DNA of 64,000 bases from assembly GCA_965222935.1 (NCBI GenBank), contig CBDCVA010000002.1:496001-560000 (forward strand), given 5' to 3'. A program made the translations under genes and the position numbers. Under the pieces are notes generated by a model, which saw nothing but the letters and a program-made list of their open reading frames with translations, searched no databases and was not told the origin of the DNA. Source of the DNA: CBDCVA01 sp965222935 [NCBI: Candidatus Latescibacterota bacterium] (GTDB taxonomy: Bacteria > Latescibacterota > CBDCVA01). The stretch's first letter is position 1, and each line of letters begins with the position of its first letter. Shown piece by piece: positions 53,894 through 62,627 of this stretch.

Positions 53894-55180
53894 TCAGTTG
53901 CCCCCCAGCTCGAACAACCACCGGTGCGCCGTCATCGTATCCAACAACGCCTGGTCCGGATGGTCTCTCCCGTCGATCTCGTAGAGGATACAGCCTTCGT
54001 ATCCGGTCGTCTCGAGCAACTCGCGCACCTTGGACCAGCGGAAGGTGCCCTTGCCCGGCGGAAGATGTTCGTCGTTGCCCGGGATGGCGTGGTTGTCGTT
54101 CAGATGCAGGGTGATGAGTCTTGGGCCGAGCAGATGGGCAATCATGTCGAAATCGCCCATCAGGTTCGCGTGGCCGGTGTCGAGCACGAAGCCGTAGGCG
54201 TTGGCGGGTAGCGTCGCCATACGTCTTGCGACCGCTGGCGGACTGGCCCACGGCCTTCGCCCCGTGTTCTCAAAAGCAATCCGCGCGCCGCTGGCCTGCA
54301 CCTCGGGCGCCAGCGCGTGAAGCCTCTCGACGATCCGCTTCTCCATCTCAGCTTCCTCGGCCGCGTCCGTATCGAACGCCGGGTTCATCAGCAAGTGCGA
54401 TGGGATGGCTTTGGCCCCGAGTCTGTGAGCCAGCTCCAGGCAACGCCGCACCTCATCGGCGGCCGCATCCCGCTCGGTCGCGTCGACGGCGCCCAGGCAC
54501 TCGGGGATGTCCTGTTCATGAATGGACCAGATGACGATCCCCAGATCGTCGGCTACGTTGTCCAGTTCCGCCACCGCGTCAGCGCTCGTGTAGTCGAAAC
54601 GCTCATGGCTCCCCAATAGCGTGAGTTCGACGGCAGCGAACCCGGCGGCGGCGACCTGCGGCAGGTGCAGCGCCGGCTTGAACCGATCCTCCATCGGGAT
54701 AAAAGAGGTCGCAATCCCGGGTCTGCGCGAGGCACGCGAGGGGGCCGTCACGCGCTCGGCCGTTTCCAGCAGTTCACCCACCCTGCTCCGCATCGACCCC
54801 AGAAGCTCTGCGTACACCGTCTGCGTCTGGGCAACATCACTCAGCCCGGCCGGATCTGCGATGTCCCAGTGAATGCGACGGGGCTTGCCCGGCAAGGTGA
54901 CCGTCACAACCTTCATGCGCGCCGTCTCGCCGATCGTGACCAGGACGTCGAAGACCTTATCCCGTACCTCCCCGAACGGTTGAGGAGGCTGGTCGGTGAG
55001 GTCGATGCCCAGGCTCCGCACCGCTTGGACGACCATCGGGTGCGGCCCGCCGGAGGGCTCGATTTCAGCCGATTCTGCGACGACCGAGTCTTTGGCCAGT
55101 TGGCCGCACAATGCGGCCGCCATCCGACTGAGACCGGCCTTGCCGGTATCGACGAAGAGGACGCGCGGACGGTCCGTCAT
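53894..55180 (-). CDS. Fusion: degenerate arsenate-reductase-like domain plus sugar isomerase/epimerase barrel
   Basis: 428 aa. Residues 1 to about 140 follow the LMW-phosphatase/ArsC fold (RVLFVDTGKAGLSRMAAAL, SLGIDLTDQPPQPFGE, HWDIADPAGLSD), but the CX5R phosphate loop is lost: the Cys aligns with Asp and the Arg with Leu. About residues 150-428 are a xylose-isomerase-like barrel (VAAAGFAAVELTLLGSHERF, IPSHLLMNP, ARIAFENTGRRPW, GFVLDTGHANLMGDFDMI, LHLNDNH). The first part may have become a binding or regulatory domain. It lies 133 bases upstream of the next epimerase gene. Confidence 0.85.
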   Translation of the reverse strand: MTDRPRVLFVDTGKAGLSRMAAALCGQLAKDSVVAESAEIEPSGGPHPMVVQAVRSLGIDLTDQPPQPFGEVRDKVFDVLVTIGETARMKVVTVTLPGKPRRIHWDIADPAGLSDVAQTQTVYAELLGSMRSRVGELLETAERVTAPSRASRRPGIATSFIPMEDRFKPALHLPQVAAAGFAAVELTLLGSHERFDYTSADAVAELDNVADDLGIVIWSIHEQDIPECLGAVDATERDAAADEVRRCLELAHRLGAKAIPSHLLMNPAFDTDAAEEAEMEKRIVERLHALAPEVQASGARIAFENTGRRPWASPPAVARRMATLPANAYGFVLDTGHANLMGDFDMIAHLLGPRLITLHLNDNHAIPGNDEHLPPGKGTFRWSKVRELLETTGYEGCILYEIDGRDHPDQALLDTMTAHRWLFELGGN

Positions 55181-55228
55181 GCCTATCCTTTCATTTGAAC
55201 GCGAGCGGTGAACGCTCGGCCCCTCTGT

Positions 55229-55456
55229 TTAACGGCCTCCGCGCATCTTCATACGGGCGTGCAGGGACTGAGCGATCACCTTGGGGATGGCATTGCGTTT
55301 GGCCTGTGGATAATGTTCGGCGTCGTTGATGTACCCCTTGAGGTGTTTTATGGAGTACCCGTGGGCTACCGACCCACCCTCAAATATCGAGCCACCCGTC
55401 TCGCCAGTCAAGTGACGGCATGAGGTAAAGAAAGTGGGGAGGGACAGGGTCGACAA
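55229..55456 (-). CDS. Possible small basic protein
   Basis: 75 aa from a TTG. The C-terminal part GYSIKHLKGYINDAEHYPQ, then AKRNAIPKVIAQSLHARM, looks protein-like. There is no ATG and no clear ribosome site, and a good promoter lies within it. Doubtful; may be a remnant. Confidence 0.25.
   Translation of the reverse strand: MSTLSLPTFFTSCRHLTGETGGSIFEGGSVAHGYSIKHLKGYINDAEHYPQAKRNAIPKVIAQSLHARMKMRGGR
55383..55411 (-). promoter_or_regulatory. Candidate promoter of the epimerase genes
   Basis: TTGACT (55411-55406), 17 bases, GATATT (55388-55383) on the minus strand. The transcript would lead into the fusion gene at 55180 after about 195 bases. Confidence 0.35.
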
Positions 55457-55492
55457 GCCATGGTGTTGGCTTGTGAGGCCGCCCCTGCGATC

Positions 55493-56221
55493 TTACCCCC
55501 GCCCCACGTAAAGCTGCTCGCGTGGCAGCACGATCGCTTCGAGCATTTCGACATGCGGCGGCAGCGTGGCCATCAGCAAGGCCACCTCCGCGATCTCATC
55601 CATGCTCATCATCGGCTCTCCGCTTTCCTCCAACTCGCTGATGCGACGTTCCACTTCCACGTTGCCCGGATGCAAACAGCAGCAGGTGATGCCGTGGGAG
55701 CGGCCTTCTATGGCGGTGACGTGGGTAAGCCCCATGATGCCGAACTTTGACGCGCTGTAAGGGGCCGTATGTGGCCGGACCCGCTGAGCGGAGATCGAGC
55801 CGATGTTGATGATGCGACCGACGCCTTGGTTCTTCATAATGCGCATCGCGGCCCGAGTGCACAGAAACGGCGCGCGAAGATTGACGCTGATTGCGTTATC
55901 CCACGCCTCGGTGGATAACTCATCCAGCGGCCCACCGTCAAAAGCGCCGGCGTTGTTGACCAGGATGTCCAGGCGGCCGAACTGATCCATTACCCGGCTG
56001 AAAAGCGCCTCGATCTGTTCCTCCTGCGTCACATCCGTCGGCACTGCCAGCACCTGCGCGGCCAGCGTCGCGAACTCCTCGGATGCCGCCTCCAATTCAG
56101 GCCGACTGCGAGCCGCGAGCACCATGTTGGCGCTTTCCTGCGCCAGGGCACGGGCAATCGCCTTGCCGATACCCCTGCTCGCTCCCGTCACCAACGCTAC
56201 CTTACCATCGAGCTTCCCCAT
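55493..56221 (-). CDS. Short-chain dehydrogenase/reductase
   Basis: 242 aa. Classical SDR: VALVTGASRGIGKAIARALA, NNAGAFDG, catalytic Ser in GSISAQRV and YSASK. The HPGNVEVERRISE end is near that of 3-oxoacyl-ACP reductase-like and sugar dehydrogenases. Near the sugar-acid genes it may be a sugar or deoxyketogluconate dehydrogenase, by inference. Confidence 0.94.
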   Translation of the reverse strand: MGKLDGKVALVTGASRGIGKAIARALAQESANMVLAARSRPELEAASEEFATLAAQVLAVPTDVTQEEQIEALFSRVMDQFGRLDILVNNAGAFDGGPLDELSTEAWDNAISVNLRAPFLCTRAAMRIMKNQGVGRIINIGSISAQRVRPHTAPYSASKFGIMGLTHVTAIEGRSHGITCCCLHPGNVEVERRISELEESGEPMMSMDEIAEVALLMATLPPHVEMLEAIVLPREQLYVGRG

Positions 56222-56530
56222 GTTCCCGCCTCCTCGATCCCCCTTTTCGTCGAGTCCTTTTCAACGCCCCAGTGAACCCATCGAGAGAGTTATAGCGCCC
56301 GATCGGAGCCAGAACAACGAACACCGCTCTGGCGATCCCCACCAATAAAGAGGGGGCCCAGTCCGCCGTGAGCGAACGGACCGCGGTCGAATCATGGCAA
56401 GCCAATGGCTGAGACGAGCCCGGGGTATCCAGTCAAACGCGTATCACCGGACCCAAGCTTCTCGGTGCATCCAGTCCGAGTGATGTGTAACACAACGCGT
56501 GAACTGGTGTGTGGCGGGAAAGTGATCCAA
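56222..56530. other. Gene-free stretch
   Basis: About 310 bases between the SDR gene and the gene at 56531, both on the minus strand. No gene, repeat or clear promoter seen. Confidence 0.4.
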
Positions 56531-57538
56531 TCATGCAGCGCCAAGAACCTCTTTCGCCGCCTTCGTCGTTTCTCTGACCTGTTCTAGCGTTCCCATCCCG
56601 AACATGGAGGCACCGACACCCACCTCATTGAATACGAACTCAAAAGCCTTGTGCCCCAGGTAGCGGCCGCCTGCCATGGGTTTGATAGCGATGATGGGCC
56701 GCGTAGCACTGCGAAGGGCATCGAGGGCCATCTCGGGCGTGGGGAACATAAAGGCCCCGGGCCGGTTGACTGTCGTGAGATACCCATCGACGGGTATGTC
56801 CTCCGCCTCGAGCAGCGGAAGTGTGATTCCAGCATGATGCACGCTGGTCACCAGCGTCCCGAACCGCCCTCGAAGGAAGTCGATGTACTCCCGTATCAGG
56901 TCGAACCGTCCCGTCATGGCCAGCAGGTCGATCTCCGCGCCGGGATCGGCCACAAGGATGTCGCACCCCTCGAAGAAACCCAGGTAGCGCTCCAGAATCC
57001 CGTAGTCGATTTCAAAACGAGCCGCTTCTTCCGGCGTGAACGGCGGGACCGTTTCGGGCGTCACCAGACCGTCGAACGAGCCGCCGAGGACGTAGCGCAC
57101 GATGTCGTCCCGTTGGATGTGCTCTCGGAAGGCTTCGCCTCCGGCCCGCTCGTTATGGGCATAGAAAGTGGCGTGTGCGCGGTCGGAATAGGCCACGATT
57201 TCGCCGTCCAGTACCACGGGGATCAGAATGTAGGCCAGGAGCGCAATCTGGGTGTCCGTTTCCTGTTCAGCCTCCCAGACCGCCTGGAGATGAAGTCGAT
57301 CCAAGGCCGGAAGCATGTGATCCACCTGCACAGCCGTCACGCCCGCTTCTTCAACGGCATACCGGAGAATTTCCGTCACCTTACCGGCGCGGTCGAAAGC
57401 TCGATAGTTGTCGGCGTCCCTCTCCCTGTCCTGGTAGGAGCAGCCGTCGTAAGGATGAATGCCCATGATGAGACGCGGGACTTCAGCGCGGCCGATACGG
57501 GTCACAGGTACACCGCAGGCTTCCAGATAGCTCTTCAC
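56531..57538 (-). CDS. Unrecognised TIM-barrel-like protein of the sugar-acid locus
   Basis: 335 aa. The opening VPVTRIGRAEVPRLIMGIHP, the segment TLVTSVHHAGITLPLLEA and the end GVGASMFGMGTLEQVRETTK resemble the layout of aldo/keto-reductase-like barrels, where the last strand lies before a GM motif. The NADPH-binding and tetrad residues are not evident. Internal YRAFDRAGKVTEILRYAVEEA is a typical helix after strand 1. It lies 33 bases from the MR-type gene and is probably co-expressed. I do not assign a reaction. Confidence 0.7.
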   Translation of the reverse strand: MKSYLEACGVPVTRIGRAEVPRLIMGIHPYDGCSYQDRERDADNYRAFDRAGKVTEILRYAVEEAGVTAVQVDHMLPALDRLHLQAVWEAEQETDTQIALLAYILIPVVLDGEIVAYSDRAHATFYAHNERAGGEAFREHIQRDDIVRYVLGGSFDGLVTPETVPPFTPEEAARFEIDYGILERYLGFFEGCDILVADPGAEIDLLAMTGRFDLIREYIDFLRGRFGTLVTSVHHAGITLPLLEAEDIPVDGYLTTVNRPGAFMFPTPEMALDALRSATRPIIAIKPMAGGRYLGHKAFEFVFNEVGVGASMFGMGTLEQVRETTKAAKEVLGAA

Positions 57539-57571
57539 AGTCTTCCTCCTTCAGATGCCATCGGACCGGGA

Positions 57572-58762
57572 TCAGTCGAAGAAGCCTTCGTCTCCTTCGG
57601 GCAGGTAGGGCCTCGCCGCTTCAGCGTTGAGTTCCACGCCCAGGCCGGGCCTGTCCCATACCTCGACAAAGCCGTCCTTGACGACGGGATCGGGAAGTCC
57701 CTCGACAATATCATACCACCATTCGGGCCTGCCGATCGGATACTCGAAGGCGATGTAGTTCTGGGGCAAGGTCGCCGATACCTGAACAAGAGCAGCAAGA
57801 CCGATAAGGCCGTCAAAAACACCGTGTGGTGCCATGAGAATGCCGTGAAGGTCCGCGTATTCCGCAACCCATTTGAGCTCTGCTATGCCGCCAATGTCGC
57901 ATGGGTCCGGTCCGACGATATTCACCGCGCGTTTCTCGATGAGGTCCACGAAGTTCTGCCTGAGATAGATTTGCTCGCCCGTATGGATGGGGGTCGATGT
58001 GCTGCGGGTCACCTCCCGATAGAGATCAGCCAGCACATAGGGGGTGTAGTCACCCGTGATCAGGTCCTCAAGCCACATCACGTTCAGCGGCTCCAACGCT
58101 CTCGCCAGCCTGATCGCATCGGGCACCGCCCATCCCGGCCCGCAGTCCAGCGCTAAACCCACCTCGTCTCCCAAGACATCCTTCATGGCCTGGACGCAGG
58201 CGATCACGTGTTTCAAGCCGCGTTCGGTCAAAGGCCCTCGGTTGGTGAAAATAGTGCCCGTTTGCATCTCGCCGTATGAGAAATCGGGGACCTGGCTCGG
58301 CATCTCGCTATGGAATCCGATCCCCTGCTTGATGATGGTGAATCCCTCCATCGACGCCCTCATCTTCACCATATCGGCAGCGTAGTCCTCCGGAGAGGAC
58401 CCGGGCATCGGGAACCGCACGGCGCCGTTGTAGACCCGGACTCTGTCGCGAACCTTGCCGCCAAGCAGCTTGTAGACCGGCAAGCCCGCCGCCTTACCCG
58501 CTATGTCCCAGAGCGCCATCTCGATGGCGCTGACGGAGCTGCCCCACGGCTTGAAACTTCCCAGCCTGCGGATCCTCAGCATCACCCGTTCGACGTCCGT
58601 GGGGTCTTCCCCCACAATGAACTCCTTATAGAAGAGAACGTGAGGCTTGAGGTAGGATTTTGGGGCTTCCGCTTCCCCAAATCCGCTAATCCCCTCATCG
58701 GTCACGATGCGGACCACAGGATTCTGACCCAAAACGGTGCATTTCAGGTCGGTGATCTTCAT
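57572..58762 (-). CDS. Enolase-superfamily dehydratase/racemase (mandelate racemase type)
   Basis: 396 aa. Capping domain SAIEMALWDIAGKAAGLPV and YKLLGGKVRDRVRVY, metal ligands Asp in LALDCGPGW, Glu in WLEDL and Glu in HTGEQ, and a catalytic His in MAPHGVFDG with Asp in GPDPCDIGG. Such enzymes dehydrate sugar acids such as gluconate, mannonate or galactarate. The 37-residue insertion with FHSEMPSQVPDFSYGEM covers the active site and is a specificity mark. The precise substrate is not visible. Confidence 0.93.
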   Translation of the reverse strand: MKITDLKCTVLGQNPVVRIVTDEGISGFGEAEAPKSYLKPHVLFYKEFIVGEDPTDVERVMLRIRRLGSFKPWGSSVSAIEMALWDIAGKAAGLPVYKLLGGKVRDRVRVYNGAVRFPMPGSSPEDYAADMVKMRASMEGFTIIKQGIGFHSEMPSQVPDFSYGEMQTGTIFTNRGPLTERGLKHVIACVQAMKDVLGDEVGLALDCGPGWAVPDAIRLARALEPLNVMWLEDLITGDYTPYVLADLYREVTRSTSTPIHTGEQIYLRQNFVDLIEKRAVNIVGPDPCDIGGIAELKWVAEYADLHGILMAPHGVFDGLIGLAALVQVSATLPQNYIAFEYPIGRPEWWYDIVEGLPDPVVKDGFVEVWDRPGLGVELNAEAARPYLPEGDEGFFD

Positions 58763-58960
58763 CTGCTAAGCCTCCACTCTTGTGAAATCGAGGCAGCCTG
58801 TGCTGACCTGTCCCCCAGTCGTCGTGCTACTCTCCACGTTAGCCTCCAGGGTCCCGCTGTTAGAGAGAGACACAGCCTCGTAGTCCAATGGATCGACTAG
58901 GCTCTCTTCTGGAACGGGCCGCCTCTCTCCAAGGGGCTGAGGGGACGGCACCGATGGTAC

Positions 58961-60064
58961 TCACGGTGCCACCGCCTTGTGGCGCAGGGTCCGTTTTTCG
59001 AGCCGCTCAGGATCGGGCTCTGGCAGGCGCCCTGTGAAGGGATCGAAGGTGTTGCGCGGAGTGAGCTCGAGCGGCGGGTCGGCCAAGTCTTGCTCGTAGA
59101 ACCGCGACGACGGGAACAGATCGCCCGGATAGGTGAAGTTGTCGAGGGTGGCCGCTTCCACGCAGATCGCCGCGCCCACCGCACTCTCCAGCATCCCACC
59201 GATCCACACAGGCACTCCAGCATCCCTGGCCATATCGTGCACCGCCACGGCATTGGACAGCCCCCCGATCCTGCCGGGCTTGATGTTGATGTACCGGCAG
59301 GCGCCGATGCGGATGGCTTGCTCGGCGACTTTCGGGTTAACGATGGTCTCGTCGAGGCAGATCGGGGTCTCTATCTGGCGCGCCAGCTCGGCGTGGTCCA
59401 GAACGTCGGCATAGCCGAGCGGCTGCTCGATGAACGCCAGCCCCATGTCGTCGATGGCCTTGAAGAAGGGCAGATCGTCCAGGGTATAGCCGGAGTTGCA
59501 GTCGATGTGGAACATGGCGTCCGGAAAGGTTTTCCTCACGATCTGCAGCATCTCCCGGTCCCACCCCGGGGCCACCTTGAGCTTGATCCGAGGGAAGCCG
59601 GCATCGACGGCCTTCTGGATGTTGCCGAGCAGCATGTCGAAGGAATCCTGTATGCCGAAGTCCGCGCCCGCGACGACCTCACGAGTCTGGCCACCCAGGA
59701 GCCGGTGGAGCGGGGTCCGAGTGATGCGGCTTTCCAAGGTCCACCAGCAGATCTCGATGGCGGCCTTGGCAAAGCTGTTGCCCCTGAAGGCGTTCAGGCG
59801 GGCGTTCAACTCATCGGCGGTCTCGTACTCTCGGCCGACCGTGTACGGCCCGAAGATTTCGGTGGCGTAGTAGAACACCGACCCAGCGCACTCGTTGATG
59901 TAGGTGGGAGCGAAGAAGGGGGTGCTCTCGGACCAGGCTTCGTGCTCGCCGCTGGTGGCCTTCACCAGCACCGAGTGGATGTCGTAGTCCACCCCGTACG
60001 CCGTACGCCACGGATAGAGAAGGGGCATGGCGACGTAGTAGACGTCCAGTCTGTCGATGCGCAT
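58961..60064 (-). CDS. Enolase-superfamily, OSBS/N-acylamino acid racemase-like
   Basis: 367 aa. MLE subgroup: lysine in RIKLKVAPGWD, metal ligands in FHIDCNSGY, AFIEQPL and CLDETI, second lysine in NIKPGRIGG, and GGMLESAVGAAICVEAA. This residue set is that of o-succinylbenzoate synthase and N-acylamino acid racemase. Without men genes nearby a racemase or sugar-acid role is more likely. Starts 18 bases downstream of the DapA-like gene. Confidence 0.9.
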   Translation of the reverse strand: MRIDRLDVYYVAMPLLYPWRTAYGVDYDIHSVLVKATSGEHEAWSESTPFFAPTYINECAGSVFYYATEIFGPYTVGREYETADELNARLNAFRGNSFAKAAIEICWWTLESRITRTPLHRLLGGQTREVVAGADFGIQDSFDMLLGNIQKAVDAGFPRIKLKVAPGWDREMLQIVRKTFPDAMFHIDCNSGYTLDDLPFFKAIDDMGLAFIEQPLGYADVLDHAELARQIETPICLDETIVNPKVAEQAIRIGACRYINIKPGRIGGLSNAVAVHDMARDAGVPVWIGGMLESAVGAAICVEAATLDNFTYPGDLFPSSRFYEQDLADPPLELTPRNTFDPFTGRLPEPDPERLEKRTLRHKAVAP

Positions 60065-60082
60065 GGAGCCTCCCCCTTTGCC

Positions 60083-60976
60083 TTAGAGGGTCACCTCATT
60101 CAGGCCGATCTCGGAGATTTTCCGGCTCATCTGCGCGCGTTGTTCGGGGGTCAGTGGGAGGGCCGGAGGGCGGGGATGGCCGCAATCGATTCCCAGCCGC
60201 TCGCTGACGGCGGCCTTTAACACCGCGTGGTATCCGGCAAGGCCGAACAGTTCGTAGAGCTCCGAGGCCCGGCGCTGGGCCGCCTCCGCACGCACCAGGT
60301 CACCCTTCTGGTAGGCGTTCCAGATCTCGACCCACCGCTCGGGCGCCAGGTTGGGCGGGCCGTCGATGCAGCCGATGGCCCCGATGGTCAGTGCGGGGAG
60401 CATCTGGACACCGCTGCCGATGAAACAGGAAAGCCCCATCCTGGCAAATATCCTCACATTCTGGAAGGTTAGAGCCGAATGCTTGAGCCCGGTCAACTGG
60501 GGGACGTGCTCCTGGATCCTCTGCATCAATTCGGGGTGGATCTCGACGCCGGTGGCGGTCGGCAGGTTGTAGACGAATAAGGGCAGATCGGCCGCCGCGG
60601 CCACGACCCGGTAGTGCTCGACAATCTCCGCATCGCTACAGCGGTAGAAGAAAGGCGGCACGCAGCAGATGGCTTCGACACCGGCATGCGCCGCGTGTTC
60701 GGCCAGCCGGGCCGCGCGTGCCGTCGTCGGGGCACCGACGTGCATGATGTTGACGGCTCGGCCCTTGGCTTGGTCGACCGCGATCCGGGCAATCTGCCGG
60801 TTCTCCTCGTCGTCCAGCAGGACACTCTCCCCGCTGCCGCCGGCCAGCCAGAAGCCGTGCACCCCGGCCTGTACGTTGAACTCCAGTACTTTCCGGAAGG
60901 CGGCTTCGTTCAGCCGGCCATCCGGCGTCATGGGCGTGATCGTGGCGGGGAATACCCCCCGGAACTCTGGCATCAT
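60083..60976 (-). CDS. DapA-family lyase/aldolase
   Basis: 297 aa from ATG 60976 (AAGGAAGGG upstream). Class I aldolase barrel: GVFPATITPMTPDGRLN, WLAGGSGESVLL (in place of GTTGE), YNLPTATGVEI with the catalytic Tyr, and the Schiff-base Lys in GLKHSALTF. The altered GGSGE loop and the sugar-acid context suggest KDG aldolase or N-acetylneuraminate-lyase-like activity rather than lysine synthesis. Confidence 0.92.
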   Translation of the reverse strand: MMPEFRGVFPATITPMTPDGRLNEAAFRKVLEFNVQAGVHGFWLAGGSGESVLLDDEENRQIARIAVDQAKGRAVNIMHVGAPTTARAARLAEHAAHAGVEAICCVPPFFYRCSDAEIVEHYRVVAAAADLPLFVYNLPTATGVEIHPELMQRIQEHVPQLTGLKHSALTFQNVRIFARMGLSCFIGSGVQMLPALTIGAIGCIDGPPNLAPERWVEIWNAYQKGDLVRAEAAQRRASELYELFGLAGYHAVLKAAVSERLGIDCGHPRPPALPLTPEQRAQMSRKISEIGLNEVTL

Positions 60977-61197
60977 CGACCCTTCCTTTCGCGCTTTCGC
61001 TCTGGGCCTGCGCGTCATGACCAAGCGAAATTTTCGAGGTGTCCGAGGCGGGGAAGCTCATCCCGGCCATGGCTCAGCATATCTCACCGAAGGAGTTTCA
61101 GATGGCCGGGCGCCGGGGTTGGTACCGCAATCGCGCGAGGGGTGAGCGGGACCGCGCCCCGGTCGCCCCATGACGGTCGCCGAGCGGATCGACACCC

Positions 61198-62307
61198 CTA
61201 ATAATCCGCTACGGCCCCGTCTCTCAGCCGGCCGTCTCCCCAGTCAAACGGGCGCGACGGATTCGCAACCTCCTCGGCCACCCGTTCTTCATTGACCTCG
61301 ACCCCAAGGCCAGGGCCCTCCGGTAGCGACACATAACCCTCCTCGTCCATCTCCCAAGTCTTGCGCGCCACCTCCTCGGGCAACTGGCCTTTGTAACCCT
61401 CGTGGATCAGGAAGAACGGAACCGAGGCGGCCACGTGCAGGCTGGCGGTCAGCCCCAGATAAGACATGGTACAGTGCGGTGCTATGGGCACGTGATGCGC
61501 CTCGGCCAGAGCCGCCACCTTCCTCATCTGGCTGATCCCGCCACCGTGGCCGCAGTCCGGCTGCAGGATATCGATCACCTGTGCCTCCAGGATCTCGCGC
61601 ACCTCCCAGATGGTGCGATCCCGCTCCCCCGTGGCCAGAGGCACCGGCACCGACTCGCGGATCTTGCGCATCACGTCGATGTTGCCGGGTACCCACGCCT
61701 CCTCCAGAAAGAGGAGATCGTCCGCCTTCAAATAGCCTGCGAACTGCTTGACGATGGGTGGCGGCAGGCAGCTATGGGCATCGAACATCACCGCCCCGCC
61801 CCGCCCCACCCTCTCGCGGGCTTCACGCACCTTCGCCACCAGCGCCTCGATCTCCACCGGCGTACCCGCAAAGGGCTTGGGACCACCCGGCCCAACTTTG
61901 ATCGCCCTGGGACTTGGGTACATCCAGACCTTGTCCCGGCAAGGTCCGCCCAGAAGGCGATAGACCGGCACCCCCCAGAGCTTGCCGGCGATATCCCAAA
62001 GCGCCATGTCGAACGCGGAGATCGTATGCACCATCAGGCCACCACCTCGGATATTGCGGTGGGCGCGGAAGAGCCGCTGCCAGTGGTGCTCGATGCGGGT
62101 TGGATTCTCCCCGATGATGAGCTCGGCGAGGGATTCGGCCAGGGCACAGGTCACCCTGTTTTCCATGTTGTTGATCTCGCCCCAACCCGTCACCCCCATG
62201 TTGGTCTGGATCTTGACGTAGGCCTTGACGCCCATGGGAAAGGCGTGGACCTCGGTGACGCGGATCTGCGAGCCGCGGTCTTCTGTGTGTTCCCGCCCGT
62301 GAGGCAT
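61198..62307 (-). CDS. Galactonate-dehydratase-like enolase-superfamily enzyme
   Basis: 369 aa. Residues fit the D-galactonate dehydratase group: metal ligands Asp in VMFDAHSCL, Glu in LFLEEAW and Glu in ATGERD, a His in PDCGHGGGISQM and the catalytic His in PIAPHCTMS. SAFDMALWDIAGKLWGVPVY is the capping signature. The product would be a 2-keto-3-deoxy sugar acid, which the DapA-like enzyme 170 bases downstream could cleave. Confidence 0.92.
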   Translation of the reverse strand: MPHGREHTEDRGSQIRVTEVHAFPMGVKAYVKIQTNMGVTGWGEINNMENRVTCALAESLAELIIGENPTRIEHHWQRLFRAHRNIRGGGLMVHTISAFDMALWDIAGKLWGVPVYRLLGGPCRDKVWMYPSPRAIKVGPGGPKPFAGTPVEIEALVAKVREARERVGRGGAVMFDAHSCLPPPIVKQFAGYLKADDLLFLEEAWVPGNIDVMRKIRESVPVPLATGERDRTIWEVREILEAQVIDILQPDCGHGGGISQMRKVAALAEAHHVPIAPHCTMSYLGLTASLHVAASVPFFLIHEGYKGQLPEEVARKTWEMDEEGYVSLPEGPGLGVEVNEERVAEEVANPSRPFDWGDGRLRDGAVADY

Positions 62308-62375
62308 CTAAGACCTGCTCCTCCGAAACTTCCGGCGTGTGACAGCGAGTAGAGAACCGATCATGTTAGCAGGCG

Positions 62376-62406
62376 TAAGTAGGAGCGCCAGCCTGGCTCC
62401 TGTCAA
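62376..62406 (-). promoter_or_regulatory. Promoter with 19-bp spacer and dyad, sugar-acid operon
   Basis: Minus strand: TTGACA (62406-62401), 19 bases, TACTTA (62381-62376). The inverted repeat AGGAGC (62381-62386) / GCTCCT (62396-62401) exactly spans the spacer. A long spacer with a central dyad is the layout of MerR-type promoters. Leader to the first gene is about 65 bases. Confidence 0.4.
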
Positions 62407-62445
62407 GCATCCCATCGCTTGAACGCCAGAACGGATGCGGTCATG

Positions 62446-62498
62446 AGCCGTCCTTCAGCGTGACAGGCCGTCACTCTAACCAACTGAGCTACTGCCCC
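62446..62498 (-). pseudogene. tRNA-Asp 5' fragment
   Basis: Minus strand: GGGGCAG acceptor arm, TA, D-arm GCTCAGTTGGTTAGAGT, then the anticodon region CGGCCTGTCACGC with anticodon GTC (Asp). The T-arm and 3' acceptor strand (CTGCCCC) are absent, and the anticodon stem has a mismatch. It looks like a tRNA cut after the anticodon arm, as left by recombination at a tRNA site. Confidence 0.75.
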
Positions 62499-62627
62499 GC
62501 ACGATCGCGGCCGCGCGTCAAGGACCCTCGACCACCATCATCAGCCACGTACCGGCAAGGGGTAGCCGGAAGGTGCAGACCTTCCGGTAGGGCAAGGCGC
62601 CCGTCGTCATCCGCACTCGATTCGACC

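Noticed and set aside
56651-58156. 501-residue plus-strand frame
   Set aside because: Antisense to the barrel protein and the MR-type gene, both of which have clear motifs and starts.
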